DNA of 10,593 bases from positions 1-10,593 of the forward strand of contig JAKAQQ010000006.1 of NCBI GenBank assembly GCA_021819635.1, read 5' to 3'. Origin of the DNA: Pseudomonadota bacterium (lineage in GTDB: Bacteria; Pseudomonadota; Gammaproteobacteria; JAKAQQ01). Positions 1-7,263 of this stretch are shown piece after piece. The first letter of the stretch is position 1. Every line of letters starts with the position of its first letter. Both the position numbers and the translations under genes were made by a program. A model generated the notes under the pieces. It was not told the origin of the DNA and ran no database searches. It saw only the letters and a program-made list of their open reading frames with translations.

Positions 1-1
1 C

Positions 2-1318
2 GAGGAGGTTGTGCTCTCGCGCGGGGGGCTGGCCGACCGCATGGCTCCGGGAGCGGTCCATCTCGAGGCCAGCACCATCGGCGTGGGTCTCTCGCGGCGC
101 CTGGCCGAGGAACACCGTCGTCGCGGGCAGGGCTACGTCGCCGCGCCCGTTCTGGGGCGTCCCGAGGCCGCCCGTGCGGGCCGCCTGGTGGTGCTTGCGG
201 GCGGCGACTCTGCCCTTCGCGGGCGCCTTGCCCCGATCTTCGCCGCCTACGGGCAGAAAACCTTCGACGTCGCCGACGACCCCGCCCTTGCGCATCTTGC
301 CAAGCTTGCCGTCAACTTCCTCATCGCCACCGTGCTCGAGTCCCTCGGCGAGTCGTTCGCTCTGGCCGCCGCCGGGGGGCTCGAGCCCGGGCGGGTCTGC
401 GACATCCTCACCGGGAGTCTCTTCGACGTTCCCCTGTACCGCAATTACGGGCAGCTCATTGCCGAGGGCCGGCACACGCCGGTGGGATTCTCCGCTCCGC
501 TTGGTCTCAAGGACCTCCGTCTCGTTCTGGGTGCGGCGGACGAGCGCGGCGTGCCCCTCCCCCTGGCGAGTCTGCTCCACGACCGTCTTCTCGCCCTCGT
601 GGCCCGCCACGGCCCCGAGGTCGACTGGTCGGCCCTGGGGGCCTTGGCCCGCGAGGACGCGGGACTCCCTCCGGCCGCTCCCGTGACCCCCTCCTTTCCC
701 GGTGCGGGCGAGTGGGACCGTCGTTTCGCGGGTGAAGATTGGCACTACGGACGGGACCCCAGCCCGTTTCTCGTGCGCGCCGCCCGCCACCTTCCCGCCG
801 GCGGCCGGATTCTGTCGGTGGCCGACGGGGAGGGGCGTCACGGGGTGTGGCTTGCCCGCCGGAAGTTTCGGGCGGTGACGTTCGACGCTTCGGTCGTCGC
901 CGTGGCCAAGGCCCGACGGCTGGCCGAAGCCGCGGGCGTTTCTCCCGAGATCCATCGGGCGTGTCTTGATGACTGGTCGTTTGCTCCCGGGGAGATGGAC
1001 GGGGTCGTGGCGCTCTACGTCCAGTTTGCCGGACCCGAGGAACGGCGCCGTCTCTTCGCCGGGATCTGGCGGACGCTCCGACCGGGCGGTGTGTTCGTGC
1101 TCCGTGGGTTTTCGCATCGTCAACTCGGGCGCACGAGCGGCGGCCCGCCCGATCCCGACCGCCTGTACACGCCCGAGCTTGTCCGCGCGCTCTTTCCGCC
1201 CGAGACCGAGTGGATTCTTCTTGAAGAGCACGAGGAGGAGGTCGCCGACGGTGTGGGGCACCGGGGCGCGGCGATGCTTGTCGACGCCGTGGGTCGCAAG
1301 CCGGCCTCGGCCGCGTGA
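2..1318 (+). CDS. Fusion protein: 3-hydroxyisobutyrate dehydrogenase-like NAD(P) oxidoreductase (5' partial) + class I SAM methyltransferase
   Basis: The frame is open to the left edge, so the gene starts outside the window; the first GTG at 11 is not taken as the start. Residues below count from that GTG. Residues 1-215 match the second half of beta-hydroxyacid dehydrogenases: a degenerate substrate motif EAST (19-22), APVLGRPEAA (45-54), the catalytic Lys/Asn pair in KLAVN (K98, N102), and GLKDL (165-169). The N-terminal GxGxxG nucleotide-binding part must lie upstream. A Pro-rich linker (219-232) leads to a methyltransferase domain (about 234-435) with WDRRF, SAM motif I SVADGEGRHGVWLA (269-282), the acidic strand-2 end TFDAS (290-294), VQFAGPEERRRLFAG and LRPGG. 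This resembles small stand-alone TehB/thiopurine-methyltransferase-like enzymes of about 200 residues. The reading frame is continuous. GTG at 683 is a possible internal start but has no clear ribosome site. Substrates are unknown. The domain calls are firm; the role is not. Confidence 0.85.
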   Translation, partial: EEVVLSRGGLADRMAPGAVHLEASTIGVGLSRRLAEEHRRRGQGYVAAPVLGRPEAARAGRLVVLAGGDSALRGRLAPIFAAYGQKTFDVADDPALAHLAKLAVNFLIATVLESLGESFALAAAGGLEPGRVCDILTGSLFDVPLYRNYGQLIAEGRHTPVGFSAPLGLKDLRLVLGAADERGVPLPLASLLHDRLLALVARHGPEVDWSALGALAREDAGLPPAAPVTPSFPGAGEWDRRFAGEDWHYGRDPSPFLVRAARHLPAGGRILSVADGEGRHGVWLARRKFRAVTFDASVVAVAKARRLAEAAGVSPEIHRACLDDWSFAPGEMDGVVALYVQFAGPEERRRLFAGIWRTLRPGGVFVLRGFSHRQLGRTSGGPPDPDRLYTPELVRALFPPETEWILLEEHEEEVADGVGHRGAAMLVDAVGRKPASAA

Positions 1319-1327
1319 GGTCGGGCG

Positions 1328-2299
1328 GTGGCTGACTCCTCGCTGGCCGAAGCCTGGGGTCGCTACTGGCGGGCCGATCGGCTGGCGTCCTGCGGCGGCG
1401 AGGGCGGCCGCCAGTACCAGGCCGCGATCGTCGAACACTGGCTCGGGATTCTTGACGCTCTTCCTTCGCCGGTCTCGCTTCTGGATCTCTGCTGCGGCAA
1501 CGGCGCGCTTGCGCTTCTCGCCGTGCGTCGCCTCCGTGCACGCGGGGCGACCGCCGTGGTCAGCGGGGTCGACCGTGCTCCGATCGACCCCGCGCGCTGG
1601 TTGTCCGCCGACCGCGACGATCTCGGCCGGGTCCGTTTCCACGGAGATGTCGCCGCCGAAGACCTCCCCTTTCCCCCGGGGACGTTCACGGCCGTGTTCG
1701 GTCAGTACGCGCTCGAGTACACGGATGTGCCGCGAACGTTGGACGCCTGCCGTCGGGTGCTCGCGCCGGGCGGCACCCTGGCGTTTGTCCTGCACGCGCG
1801 GGAGGGGATCACGGCCCGCTCGGCGGCCGCCCAGAGGGAAGGCATCGGGCGGTTGCGGGCCCTCGGCTATTTCGCCGCCGCCGATCGGCTGGCCCTCCGC
1901 TACGCCCGTGGTGGACCGGAGACGGAGGAGGCCGTGCGCCTATTTGCGGCCAAGGACCGGGCGCTGGCCGAGCTTGCCCGCGGCGCGGCCGAACCGGCCA
2001 TGTACGCCAACGTGGGGGGGGTGATCCGCGACGCCTTGGCGCATCTCGGCCGGGTGCCTCCTGCGGTCGTCCGCGCCAAGATCGCCGAGGTTGCCGAGCA
2101 CGTTGGGGACCACGACGCACGGACCGGGGCTCTCCTTGCCGCCGCCCGCTCGAAGGAGGAGGTGGCGGATCTGTTTGCCCCCCTGCGGGCCGCGGATTTC
2201 CGGCCCGTGGGGGACTGTCCCGAGGCCCTTTGCGGTCCCCACGGACTTCTGGGTTGGACGGTTCGCCTCGTGCGTGCCGGGGGGCGCGGAGGCGGTTGA
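1328..2299 (+). CDS. Class I SAM-dependent methyltransferase, substrate unknown
   Basis: This 323-residue protein starts at GTG 1328, with GTGAGG 8 bases upstream overlapping the stop of the preceding gene; the two genes are probably co-transcribed. Motif I is LLDLCCGNGALAL (51-63), the acidic ribose-binding position is GVDRA (80-84), GDVAAEDLPFPPGTF (106-120) is the motif II/III region, and FGQYALEY (124-131) and VLAPGGTLAF (144-153) follow. The N-terminal YWRADRLASC stretch and the motif I sequence recall a family of proteobacterial methyltransferases of about 300 residues without an assigned substrate. The C-terminal 160 residues are Ala-rich and look helical. It lacks the NPPY motif, so it is not PrmC (the RF1 glutamine methyltransferase), even though it sits where prmC is often found. 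It converges on prfA with 8 bases between stop codons. A run of eight G occurs at 2014-2021. Confidence 0.8.
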   Translation: MADSSLAEAWGRYWRADRLASCGGEGGRQYQAAIVEHWLGILDALPSPVSLLDLCCGNGALALLAVRRLRARGATAVVSGVDRAPIDPARWLSADRDDLGRVRFHGDVAAEDLPFPPGTFTAVFGQYALEYTDVPRTLDACRRVLAPGGTLAFVLHAREGITARSAAAQREGIGRLRALGYFAAADRLALRYARGGPETEEAVRLFAAKDRALAELARGAAEPAMYANVGGVIRDALAHLGRVPPAVVRAKIAEVAEHVGDHDARTGALLAAARSKEEVADLFAPLRAADFRPVGDCPEALCGPHGLLGWTVRLVRAGGRGGG

Positions 2300-2307
2300 G
2301 GCCTTTC

Positions 2308-3393
2308 TCAGTCCGTGAGGGCGGCGAGCGCCCGTCCCCGCGCCTCGAGCTCGAGGGGCTCGAGCAGAGGATCGAGATCGCCGTCGAGGATGGTCCCGAG
2401 CCGGTGGAGCGTGAGTTCGAGCCGGTGGTCCGTCACGCGGGACTGCGGAAAGTTGTAGGTGCGGATGCGCTCGCTCCGTTCTCCCCGCCCGATCATCGCC
2501 CGCCGTTCGTCTTGGATCCGTGCGGCCCGTTGTTCCTCCTCGCGCGCCAGAAGCCGGGCGTGGAGGAGCGCGAGGGCCCGGGCACGGTTCTGGTGCTGGG
2601 AGCGTTCGTCCTGACACTCGACGACGAGCCCGCTCGGGCGGTGGGTGATGCGCACGGCCGACTCGGTCTTGTTGACGTGCTGGCCGCCCGCACCGGACGC
2701 GCGGAAGGTGTCGACCTCGAGGTCCTGCGGGCGCAGGACGAGGGCGTCCTCTTCCTCCGCCTCGGGGAGGACGGCCACGGTGCAGGTCGAGGTATGGACA
2801 CGCCCCTGGGCCTCGGTCATCGGAACGCGCTGGACGCGGTGTGTTCCCGCCTCGTGACGGAGGCGCCCGTAGACGCCCGGGCCCTCGAGACGGCTCGTGA
2901 TTTCGCGGAATCCTCCGAGATCCCCCCGCTGGGCGACCAGGACGTCGAGCGTCCAGCCGCGGCGTTCGGCGTAACGGGCGTACATGCGCTGGAGGTCGCC
3001 GGCGAAAAGGGCGGCTTCGAGTCCTCCGGTGCCCGCCCGAATCTCGAGAAAGGCGTTACGCGCCGCCCGCGGGTCGGTGGGCACGAGGAGCGCAAGGAGC
3101 GCTTCGTGGGCGGCGTGGGCGGCGTGGGTGGCGAGGCGGACTTCCTCCTCGCACGCGCGCCGCTCGTCGGCCGTCGGGGCGACGGCGAGGAGATCGCGGG
3201 CGGCGCGGAGGTCGTCGTTCGTCGCCCGTCGCCGCTGTTCCGCCACGGCGAGATCGTCCAGGCGGGCGAACTCGCGGCCGAGTCGGGCGCGCTCTTCCGG
3301 CGCGAGGCCGGCGCCGGCGTGGCTCAGACTCCGGGCGAGTTCTTCCCGCTTCTCGAGCAGACGGGCCAAGCGGCGTTCCAGGGCCGGTGTCAC
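2308..3393 (-). CDS. prfA: Peptide chain release factor 1 (RF1)
   Basis: RF1 recognises UAA and UAG in the ribosomal A site and triggers release of the finished protein. The 361-residue product has the GGQ catalytic motif ([14 protein letters not shown]238) and PMT at 191-193, where RF1 has its P-x-T codon-reading tripeptide (RF2 would have SPF). HRVQRVP (185-191), [15 protein letters not shown] and DERSQHQNR are also typical. The N-terminal 110 residues form the expected helical domain. One conserved position looks altered: [10 protein letters not shown] where GTGGDEAALF is usual. The start is GTG at 3393, with GGAGGA just upstream; the GTGA overlap with the hemA stop suggests translational coupling. 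prmC, whose product methylates the GGQ glutamine and which often lies next in related genomes, is absent here. Length and motifs leave no real alternative. Confidence 0.97.
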   Translation of the reverse strand: MTPALERRLARLLEKREELARSLSHAGAGLAPEERARLGREFARLDDLAVAEQRRRATNDDLRAARDLLAVAPTADERRACEEEVRLATHAAHAAHEALLALLVPTDPRAARNAFLEIRAGTGGLEAALFAGDLQRMYARYAERRGWTLDVLVAQRGDLGGFREITSRLEGPGVYGRLRHEAGTHRVQRVPMTEAQGRVHTSTCTVAVLPEAEEEDALVLRPQDLEVDTFRASGAGGQHVNKTESAVRITHRPSGLVVECQDERSQHQNRARALALLHARLLAREEEQRAARIQDERRAMIGRGERSERIRTYNFPQSRVTDHRLELTLHRLGTILDGDLDPLLEPLELEARGRALAALTD

Positions 3394-4706
3394 GGCTCCT
3401 CCGTGTCGGTCCCGTCGGGGCGCGGGGCGAGCAGCCGTTGCGCGGCCTCGAGGAGAGCCCGGTCGTGGTGCTCGCCCGCTTCCCGGAGCCGGGCCGTCGG
3501 GGCATGAAGGAGGCGGGCGGTGAGGGTGTCGGCCAGATAGCGAAGGACGTCGCGCGGGTCGCGACCGGCGGCGAGGAGCCGTTCGGCTTGGGCGAGCGTT
3601 CGCGCGCGCGTCGCGTCCGCCTCGCGGCGCAGGCCGTGGATCAACGGGGTCGCGAGGAGCCGGCTGCGGGCGAGGGCGAACTCGGCGACGGCGTCGTCCA
3701 CCGCTTCTTCGGCCGCCCGGGCGGCGGCCAGCCGGCGGGCGTGGTTGTCCTCGGCGATGCCGGCGACCTGCTCGAGACCGTAGAGGAAGACGTCGGGGAG
3801 ATCGGCCACCTCGGCCTCGATGGTCCTCGGAATCGAGAGGTCAATGAGAAGGATGGGGCGGTGGCGACGGCGGGCGTGCGCCGCCAGAACGTCCGCGGCG
3901 GTCACGAGAGTGCGGCCGGCGTCCGTGGCGCTCACGAGAACGTCGGCCATGACCAGGTGGGGGGCCAGGTCGGCGAGCGGTACGGCGTGGCCTCCGTAGT
4001 GTTGCGCGAGTTCCTGCGCCCGGGGGAGCGAACGGCTCGTGAGCAGCAGGCGGCCCACGCCCTCTTCGCGGAGGTAGCGGGCGACGAGCGTGCCGGTCTC
4101 GCCGCCGCCGATCACGATCGCCGTGAGTTCCCCGTAGGTGGGGAAAATCCGCCGTGGGAGGCGCGCCGCGAGGGCGGCCAGCGACGCGGCGTGCGTGCCA
4201 AGCCCGGTCGTGTGGCGGATCCTCTTGGCGTGGAGAAACGCGTGCTGGAAAAGACGGTGGAGTTCCGGTCCGACGAGCCCCGCCCGGTCGGCCGTCGCGT
4301 AGGCGTCCTTGATCTGGCCGAGGATCTGGCCTTCGCCGAGGAGCATGGAATCGAGGCCGGACGCCACGCGGACGAGATGGCGGACGGCCTCGGGTCCCCG
4401 CCGGTCGTAGAGGACGGTGCGGGCGGGGTCGCTTTCCTCGAGGCCGCTCAGGCGCAGGAACCAGCGCCGGGGATCGTCGCCCCCGTCCTCCCGCCGGGTG
4501 TAGTAGAGCTCCGTCCGGTTGCAGGTCGAAACCACCACGGCCTCCCCCGGCCCCCGCGGGCCGACGAGGGACGCGAGCGCCGGCAGGAATTCCGCGAGCG
4601 GGCGCGCGAAGCGCTCGCGCACGGCCAGCGGGGCGTCGTGGTGGCCGATGCCGACGAGCCCCACCACCGTGGCGTCTGGATCGGGGGGGGAGGGAGCATC
4701 GGTCAT
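3390..4706 (-). CDS. hemA: Glutamyl-tRNA reductase
   Basis: HemA reduces glutamyl-tRNA(Glu) with NADPH to glutamate-1-semialdehyde, the first step of C5-pathway tetrapyrrole (heme) synthesis. From ATG 4706 the product is 438 residues, close to the family norm. It has [16 protein letters not shown] (19-34), the active-site cysteine in STCNRTELY (C62), [19 protein letters not shown] (109-127, with a conserved His), the Rossmann loop [10 protein letters not shown] (198-207), [11 protein letters not shown], and LYGLEQV leading into the C-terminal dimerisation helices. The frame continues upstream to a GTG at 4781, but those 25 codons are unlike the family and cross the likely promoter, so ATG 4706 is preferred. 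No good ribosome site precedes it; the nearest G-rich stretch is about 17 bases upstream. Codons 5-8 contain a run of eight C (eight G on the + strand, 4683-4690). The gene is first in an operon with prfA. Confidence 0.96.
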   Translation of the reverse strand: MTDAPSPPDPDATVVGLVGIGHHDAPLAVRERFARPLAEFLPALASLVGPRGPGEAVVVSTCNRTELYYTRREDGGDDPRRWFLRLSGLEESDPARTVLYDRRGPEAVRHLVRVASGLDSMLLGEGQILGQIKDAYATADRAGLVGPELHRLFQHAFLHAKRIRHTTGLGTHAASLAALAARLPRRIFPTYGELTAIVIGGGETGTLVARYLREEGVGRLLLTSRSLPRAQELAQHYGGHAVPLADLAPHLVMADVLVSATDAGRTLVTAADVLAAHARRRHRPILLIDLSIPRTIEAEVADLPDVFLYGLEQVAGIAEDNHARRLAAARAAEEAVDDAVAEFALARSRLLATPLIHGLRREADATRARTLAQAERLLAAGRDPRDVLRYLADTLTARLLHAPTARLREAGEHHDRALLEAAQRLLAPRPDGTDTEEP

Positions 4707-4744
4707 CGGCGGCGCGTGCGGGCCCCAGCGGACGTGGTTCTGAA

Positions 4745-4750
4745 ATTCTA
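4745..4750 (-). promoter_or_regulatory. Candidate -10 element for hemA-prfA
   Basis: Read leftward, the bases are TAGAAT, one mismatch from the sigma70 -10 consensus, in one of the few AT-richer spots here. Transcription would begin near 4738, giving a leader of about 32 bases before the hemA ATG. The best -35 candidate is TTGCGC (4770-4765), but the spacer is only 14 bases, so this is a tentative call. Confidence 0.4.
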
Positions 4751-4776
4751 CCCTCCGGAGCGCGGCGCAACTCGGA

Positions 4777-4782
4777 TACACT
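4777..4782 (+). promoter_or_regulatory. Candidate -10 element for the TPR-lolB operon
   Basis: TACACT differs from TATAAT at two positions and lies in a short AT-richer stretch 37 bases before the TPR start codon. No recognisable -35 hexamer sits 16-18 bases upstream, so an activator or an extended element would be needed. The predicted start point, near 4789, falls inside the palindrome at 4785-4796. Confidence 0.3.
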
Positions 4783-4784
4783 AA

Positions 4785-4796
4785 ACGCTCGAGCGT
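4785..4796. repeat. Perfect 12-base palindrome in the hemA/TPR divergent region
   Basis: ACGCTCGAGCGT is its own reverse complement. It lies between the divergent start codons, just downstream of the rightward -10 candidate and about 50 bases upstream of the inferred hemA start point. The position would suit an operator acting on one or both promoters. It could also be chance, since its CTCGAG core is very common throughout this window. Confidence 0.5.
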
Positions 4797-4819
4797 GCCG
4801 TGCCCGCGGGAGTCTCGGA

Positions 4820-6526
4820 ATGCCAGTCATGATTCGGCGGCGGCCGCGGCGTTTGCGCCGCGTGGGCTTGTCCTGTGCCGTCGTGTTTTTCCTTGCGCTC
4901 CTTTGGGGAGCGCCTCTCTCCGCGGCGCCCGTGCTGCCCGACGGGGTGCTCTCCGCCCTTGGGCGCGCCGCCCGGGCGGCGGCCGGCGGCCACAGCCGTG
5001 CCGAGGCCCGCGCGCTCATCGTCGCGGCCGAGGAAAGCGCCAATCCCGTCCTGGCGTCGCGGGCCACACTCGTGGCCTACGCCCACCGCCGGTTGCGCAC
5101 GGCCCACACCGCCGCGCTTCTCTGGCAGACGCTGGCTCCCCACGATCCCCAAGCGGTGAGTTTCCTTTTTCTGACCGACTTTGCGCTCGGCCGCGACCGC
5201 CAGGGGTTGCGCCGCATGGCGGAACTTCTGCCCCCGGGCACTCCCTGGATCGGGGAGCAGATGATGTCGACCCTCCTCATCCGGAGGCTCCCGCATATTC
5301 TCGACCTGCGCGTCGCCCAGCTCTGGCGCCGCCGTCATCCCCACGCCGCCGGACCCCGCTACCTTCTCGGGCTTGTGGCCCTGCGTGTCGGCATGACCGG
5401 GACGGCTCTGCTCATGGCCCACGACCTCGACGCGCGCAAGCTCCCCCTGGACCGCCGTCTGCGGGTCGGGGAGCTCGCTTCCCAGGCCCTCGTCTACGGC
5501 GGGCGACCCCGACGTGGCCTCAAGGAGGCCAAGAGCCTGCTGCGTGCCCAGCCGAAGAGCCTGCCGCTCGCCGTGAACCTGATCAGCCTCGAGCTGGTCT
5601 CCGGCCACGCCCGGACGGCGCACGCCTTGGCCGTCCAATGGCGTCGGACCCACCCTCACGATCGGGCTCTTTTCCTCGCCCTTGCTCTTGCGGATCTTCA
5701 CCGCCACCAGCCGCGTCGCGCCCGGCGGTGGCTCACGCGCCTCCTCGAGACCGGCCGCGCCCAGTCGCTGGCGGCCTTCAACATCGGTCGCGTCGAGATG
5801 CGTCTCCACTATCCGCGTCGCGCCCGCTTCTGGTTTCGTTGGGCCGCGGACCGTGCCGAACGCGACGCTCCCGGCGCCGCCCTTGCGCTGGCCCGTCTGA
5901 CCGGCGGTGGCAAGGACGTGCCCGCCGCCCGCGCCGTCTTTCGCCGCTACGCCTCCCGTGTTCCCCTTCAGGCCCCGGCAATCCTCCTGCTCGAGGCCCG
6001 CTGGCTCGGGGGTTTCCATCACCCCCACGCCGCGGACCGTGTTCTTCTCCACGCCCAAACCCTCTTCCCCGACGACCCGGACGTGATGTACGCCTTGGCC
6101 CTGACCGACATGCGGGTCGGGCGGGGTGCGCTCGGTTACCGCTTGCTCCGCACGATGAGCCACCGCTACCCCGACAACGCCTGGATCCTCAACGCGGAGG
6201 GGTACTATCTCGCCCGACGCACGGGGCGTCTTTCCCGGGCGGCCCGCGACATCGATCGGGCGCTGGCCCTCGACCCCGGGGATCCTCCTGTCCTCGACAG
6301 CCGGGGCTGGGTGTCCTACCGGCGGGGTCATTACCGTCGGGCGCTCGCCCTTTTCCGGCGGGCTTACGCGCACGACCGTTCGCCCACGGTTGCCCTTCAC
6401 TACGGTCTTGCGCTCTGGCACGCCGGGCAGAAGACGCGGGCGCGCGGCCTCTGGTCGCGGGCCTACAAGCGGTATCCGCACGACCACGCTCTCGCCGAGG
6501 CCCTCGCCCGTCACACCGGTTCTTAA
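4820..6526 (+). CDS. Exported TPR-repeat protein encoded upstream of lolB
   Basis: The product has 568 residues. A strongly basic N-terminus (RRRPRRLRR, 6-14), a hydrophobic stretch (15-31) and a small-residue site near SAA (34-36) make a signal peptide likely, so it should act in the periplasm or at the envelope. The rest is Ala/Leu/Arg-rich helical repeats. Three C-terminal units are the clearest TPRs, at about 453-486 (NAEGYYLARRTGRLSRAARD), 488-521 (LDSRGWVSYRRGHYRRALAL) and 522-555. The DSxGWxxYRxG signature is characteristic of TPR proteins found next to lolB, such as the one beside lolB in Pseudomonas. A scaffold role in envelope biogenesis is plausible but not shown by sequence. The start is ATG 4820 with GGGAG at 4808-4812; ATG 4829 is an alternative. 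It ends 3 bases before lolB, so the two are probably one operon. Confidence 0.85.
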   Translation: MPVMIRRRPRRLRRVGLSCAVVFFLALLWGAPLSAAPVLPDGVLSALGRAARAAAGGHSRAEARALIVAAEESANPVLASRATLVAYAHRRLRTAHTAALLWQTLAPHDPQAVSFLFLTDFALGRDRQGLRRMAELLPPGTPWIGEQMMSTLLIRRLPHILDLRVAQLWRRRHPHAAGPRYLLGLVALRVGMTGTALLMAHDLDARKLPLDRRLRVGELASQALVYGGRPRRGLKEAKSLLRAQPKSLPLAVNLISLELVSGHARTAHALAVQWRRTHPHDRALFLALALADLHRHQPRRARRWLTRLLETGRAQSLAAFNIGRVEMRLHYPRRARFWFRWAADRAERDAPGAALALARLTGGGKDVPAARAVFRRYASRVPLQAPAILLLEARWLGGFHHPHAADRVLLHAQTLFPDDPDVMYALALTDMRVGRGALGYRLLRTMSHRYPDNAWILNAEGYYLARRTGRLSRAARDIDRALALDPGDPPVLDSRGWVSYRRGHYRRALALFRRAYAHDRSPTVALHYGLALWHAGQKTRARGLWSRAYKRYPHDHALAEALARHTGS

Positions 6527-6529
6527 GGG

Positions 6530-7183
6530 GTGGGTCGTCTTCCTGCGGCGTTGGCGGGTTTGCTGCTCCTGGCCGCTTGCGCTCCGCCCCCTCGTGTCGT
6601 TCGCCTTCCCCCCACGCGCCCGCCGCCCCGCTCCTTTGCCGTGCGCGGTTGGCTGGACGTGCGGACGCCCTCCGGACGGGGGGGACTCCTGCACCTGAGC
6701 TGGCGGGTTGATCGCGGTCGCAACGTGCTTCTTGTCACCGCGCCCCTCGGAACCGCCGGCTTTCTCCTCGAGGGCCGTCCGGGCGCCTGGTGCGTGCGCA
6801 CGACGCGCCGCGGCCCGCGCCGGATTCGCCGTCTTCGCCGCCTTCTGCGTCGCTGGCTGGGCGGCGATGTCCCCATCGCCAGCGTCCGCTATTGGATGTT
6901 CGCCACCCCGGCGCCCGGACGCCCGTCCTACGTTCGCTACGACCGCCACGTGCGTGTGCGGCTCCTTCGCCAGCAGGGTTGGAGCGTGCGCTACCGTCGC
7001 TACACGACGCTGGTCGGACGGGTGCTCCCCGACCGCGTGCGCCTCGCGCACCGCGGGCTTTTGCTCAGGATTCTCATCAACCGCTGGACGATCGGGGCGG
7101 GGCGGGCGAGGCGCGGCGCGCGCGGGGAGAGGCGGGGGGGCACCGCCTGCCCCCGGCGGAGGGGCGCGACGGGTGCGTCCTGA
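6530..7183 (+). CDS. lolB: Outer-membrane lipoprotein LolB
   Basis: LolB is the last step of the Lol pathway: it takes lipoproteins from periplasmic LolA and inserts them into the outer membrane. The product has 217 residues, a short signal peptide (1-16) and a lipobox LAAC with the lipidated Cys at 17. The +2 residue is Ala, not the inner-membrane retention Asp. The LolB fold is supported by FAVRGWLDVRTPSGRGGLLH (36-55), VPIASVRYWMFATPAPGRP (114-132), the QQGWSVRY turn (148-155) and a closing RLAHRGLLLRILINRWTI (171-188). GTG 6530 directly abuts AAGGGG after the preceding stop, so spacing is unusually tight. Residues 189-217 are a low-complexity tail with nine Arg, three coded by AGG, beyond the normal end of the family. 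In relatives ispE follows; here it does not. The LolB call rests on domain pattern plus position. Confidence 0.85.
   Translation: MGRLPAALAGLLLLAACAPPPRVVRLPPTRPPPRSFAVRGWLDVRTPSGRGGLLHLSWRVDRGRNVLLVTAPLGTAGFLLEGRPGAWCVRTTRRGPRRIRRLRRLLRRWLGGDVPIASVRYWMFATPAPGRPSYVRYDRHVRVRLLRQQGWSVRYRRYTTLVGRVLPDRVRLAHRGLLLRILINRWTIGAGRARRGARGERRGGTACPRRRGATGAS
7136..7154 (+). repeat. GC-rich hairpin inside the 3' tail of lolB
   Basis: A perfect 7-base stem, GGGGGCA (7136-7142) with TGCCCCC (7148-7154), encloses the loop CCGCC. It lies within the Arg-rich tail, 27 bases before the lolB stop, and ahead of the tRNA/prs promoter. No T-run follows, so it is not a standard intrinsic terminator. It could pause or protect the 3' end of the lolB message. 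Confidence 0.45.
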
Positions 7184-7202
7184 GGATCTCCACCCCCGGA
7201 AT

Positions 7203-7231
7203 TTGACCTTTTCTCCTCAATTTCCTACAAT
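7203..7231 (+). promoter_or_regulatory. Sigma70 promoter for tRNA-Gln-prs
   Basis: TTGACC (7203-7208) and TACAAT (7226-7231) are separated by exactly 17 bases; each hexamer has one mismatch to consensus. The element lies in a distinct AT-rich island just after lolB. Transcription would begin near 7238, about 67 bases before the tRNA. It is the best promoter in the window and should drive tRNA-Gln and, since no terminator is visible after the tRNA, prs and the genes beyond. Confidence 0.8.
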
Positions 7232-7236
7232 AAACA

Positions 7237-7263
7237 GCTTGCCGGGCGTCGCTGGTTGCAAGC
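7237..7263 (+). repeat. Leader inverted repeat upstream of tRNA-Gln
   Basis: GCTTGC (7237-7242) can pair with GCAAGC (7258-7263) across a 15-base loop. It starts almost at the predicted transcription start, so it would form the 5' end of the tRNA precursor. It may simply protect the 5' end or aid processing; no known regulator site is recognised. Confidence 0.35.

Noticed and set aside
1328..2299. The second methyltransferase as PrmC
   Set aside because: It has FGQYALEY where PrmC would have NPPY, and lacks the PrmC N-terminal domain pattern.
4707..4781. Longer hemA starting at GTG 4781
   Set aside because: The added 25 residues do not resemble HemA and would be encoded by the likely promoter region.
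3387..4784. A 465-codon + strand frame exactly opposite hemA, and a 425-codon frame at 2230-3507 opposite prfA
   Set aside because: Both mirror genes with catalytic motifs and family-like length; the composition is that of an antisense GC-rich frame.
4781..7051. A 756-codon open frame on the - strand opposite the TPR gene and lolB
   Set aside because: It lies codon-for-codon against two genes with recognisable domains, has no family features of its own, and such antisense frames are expected in very GC-rich DNA where stop codons are rare.
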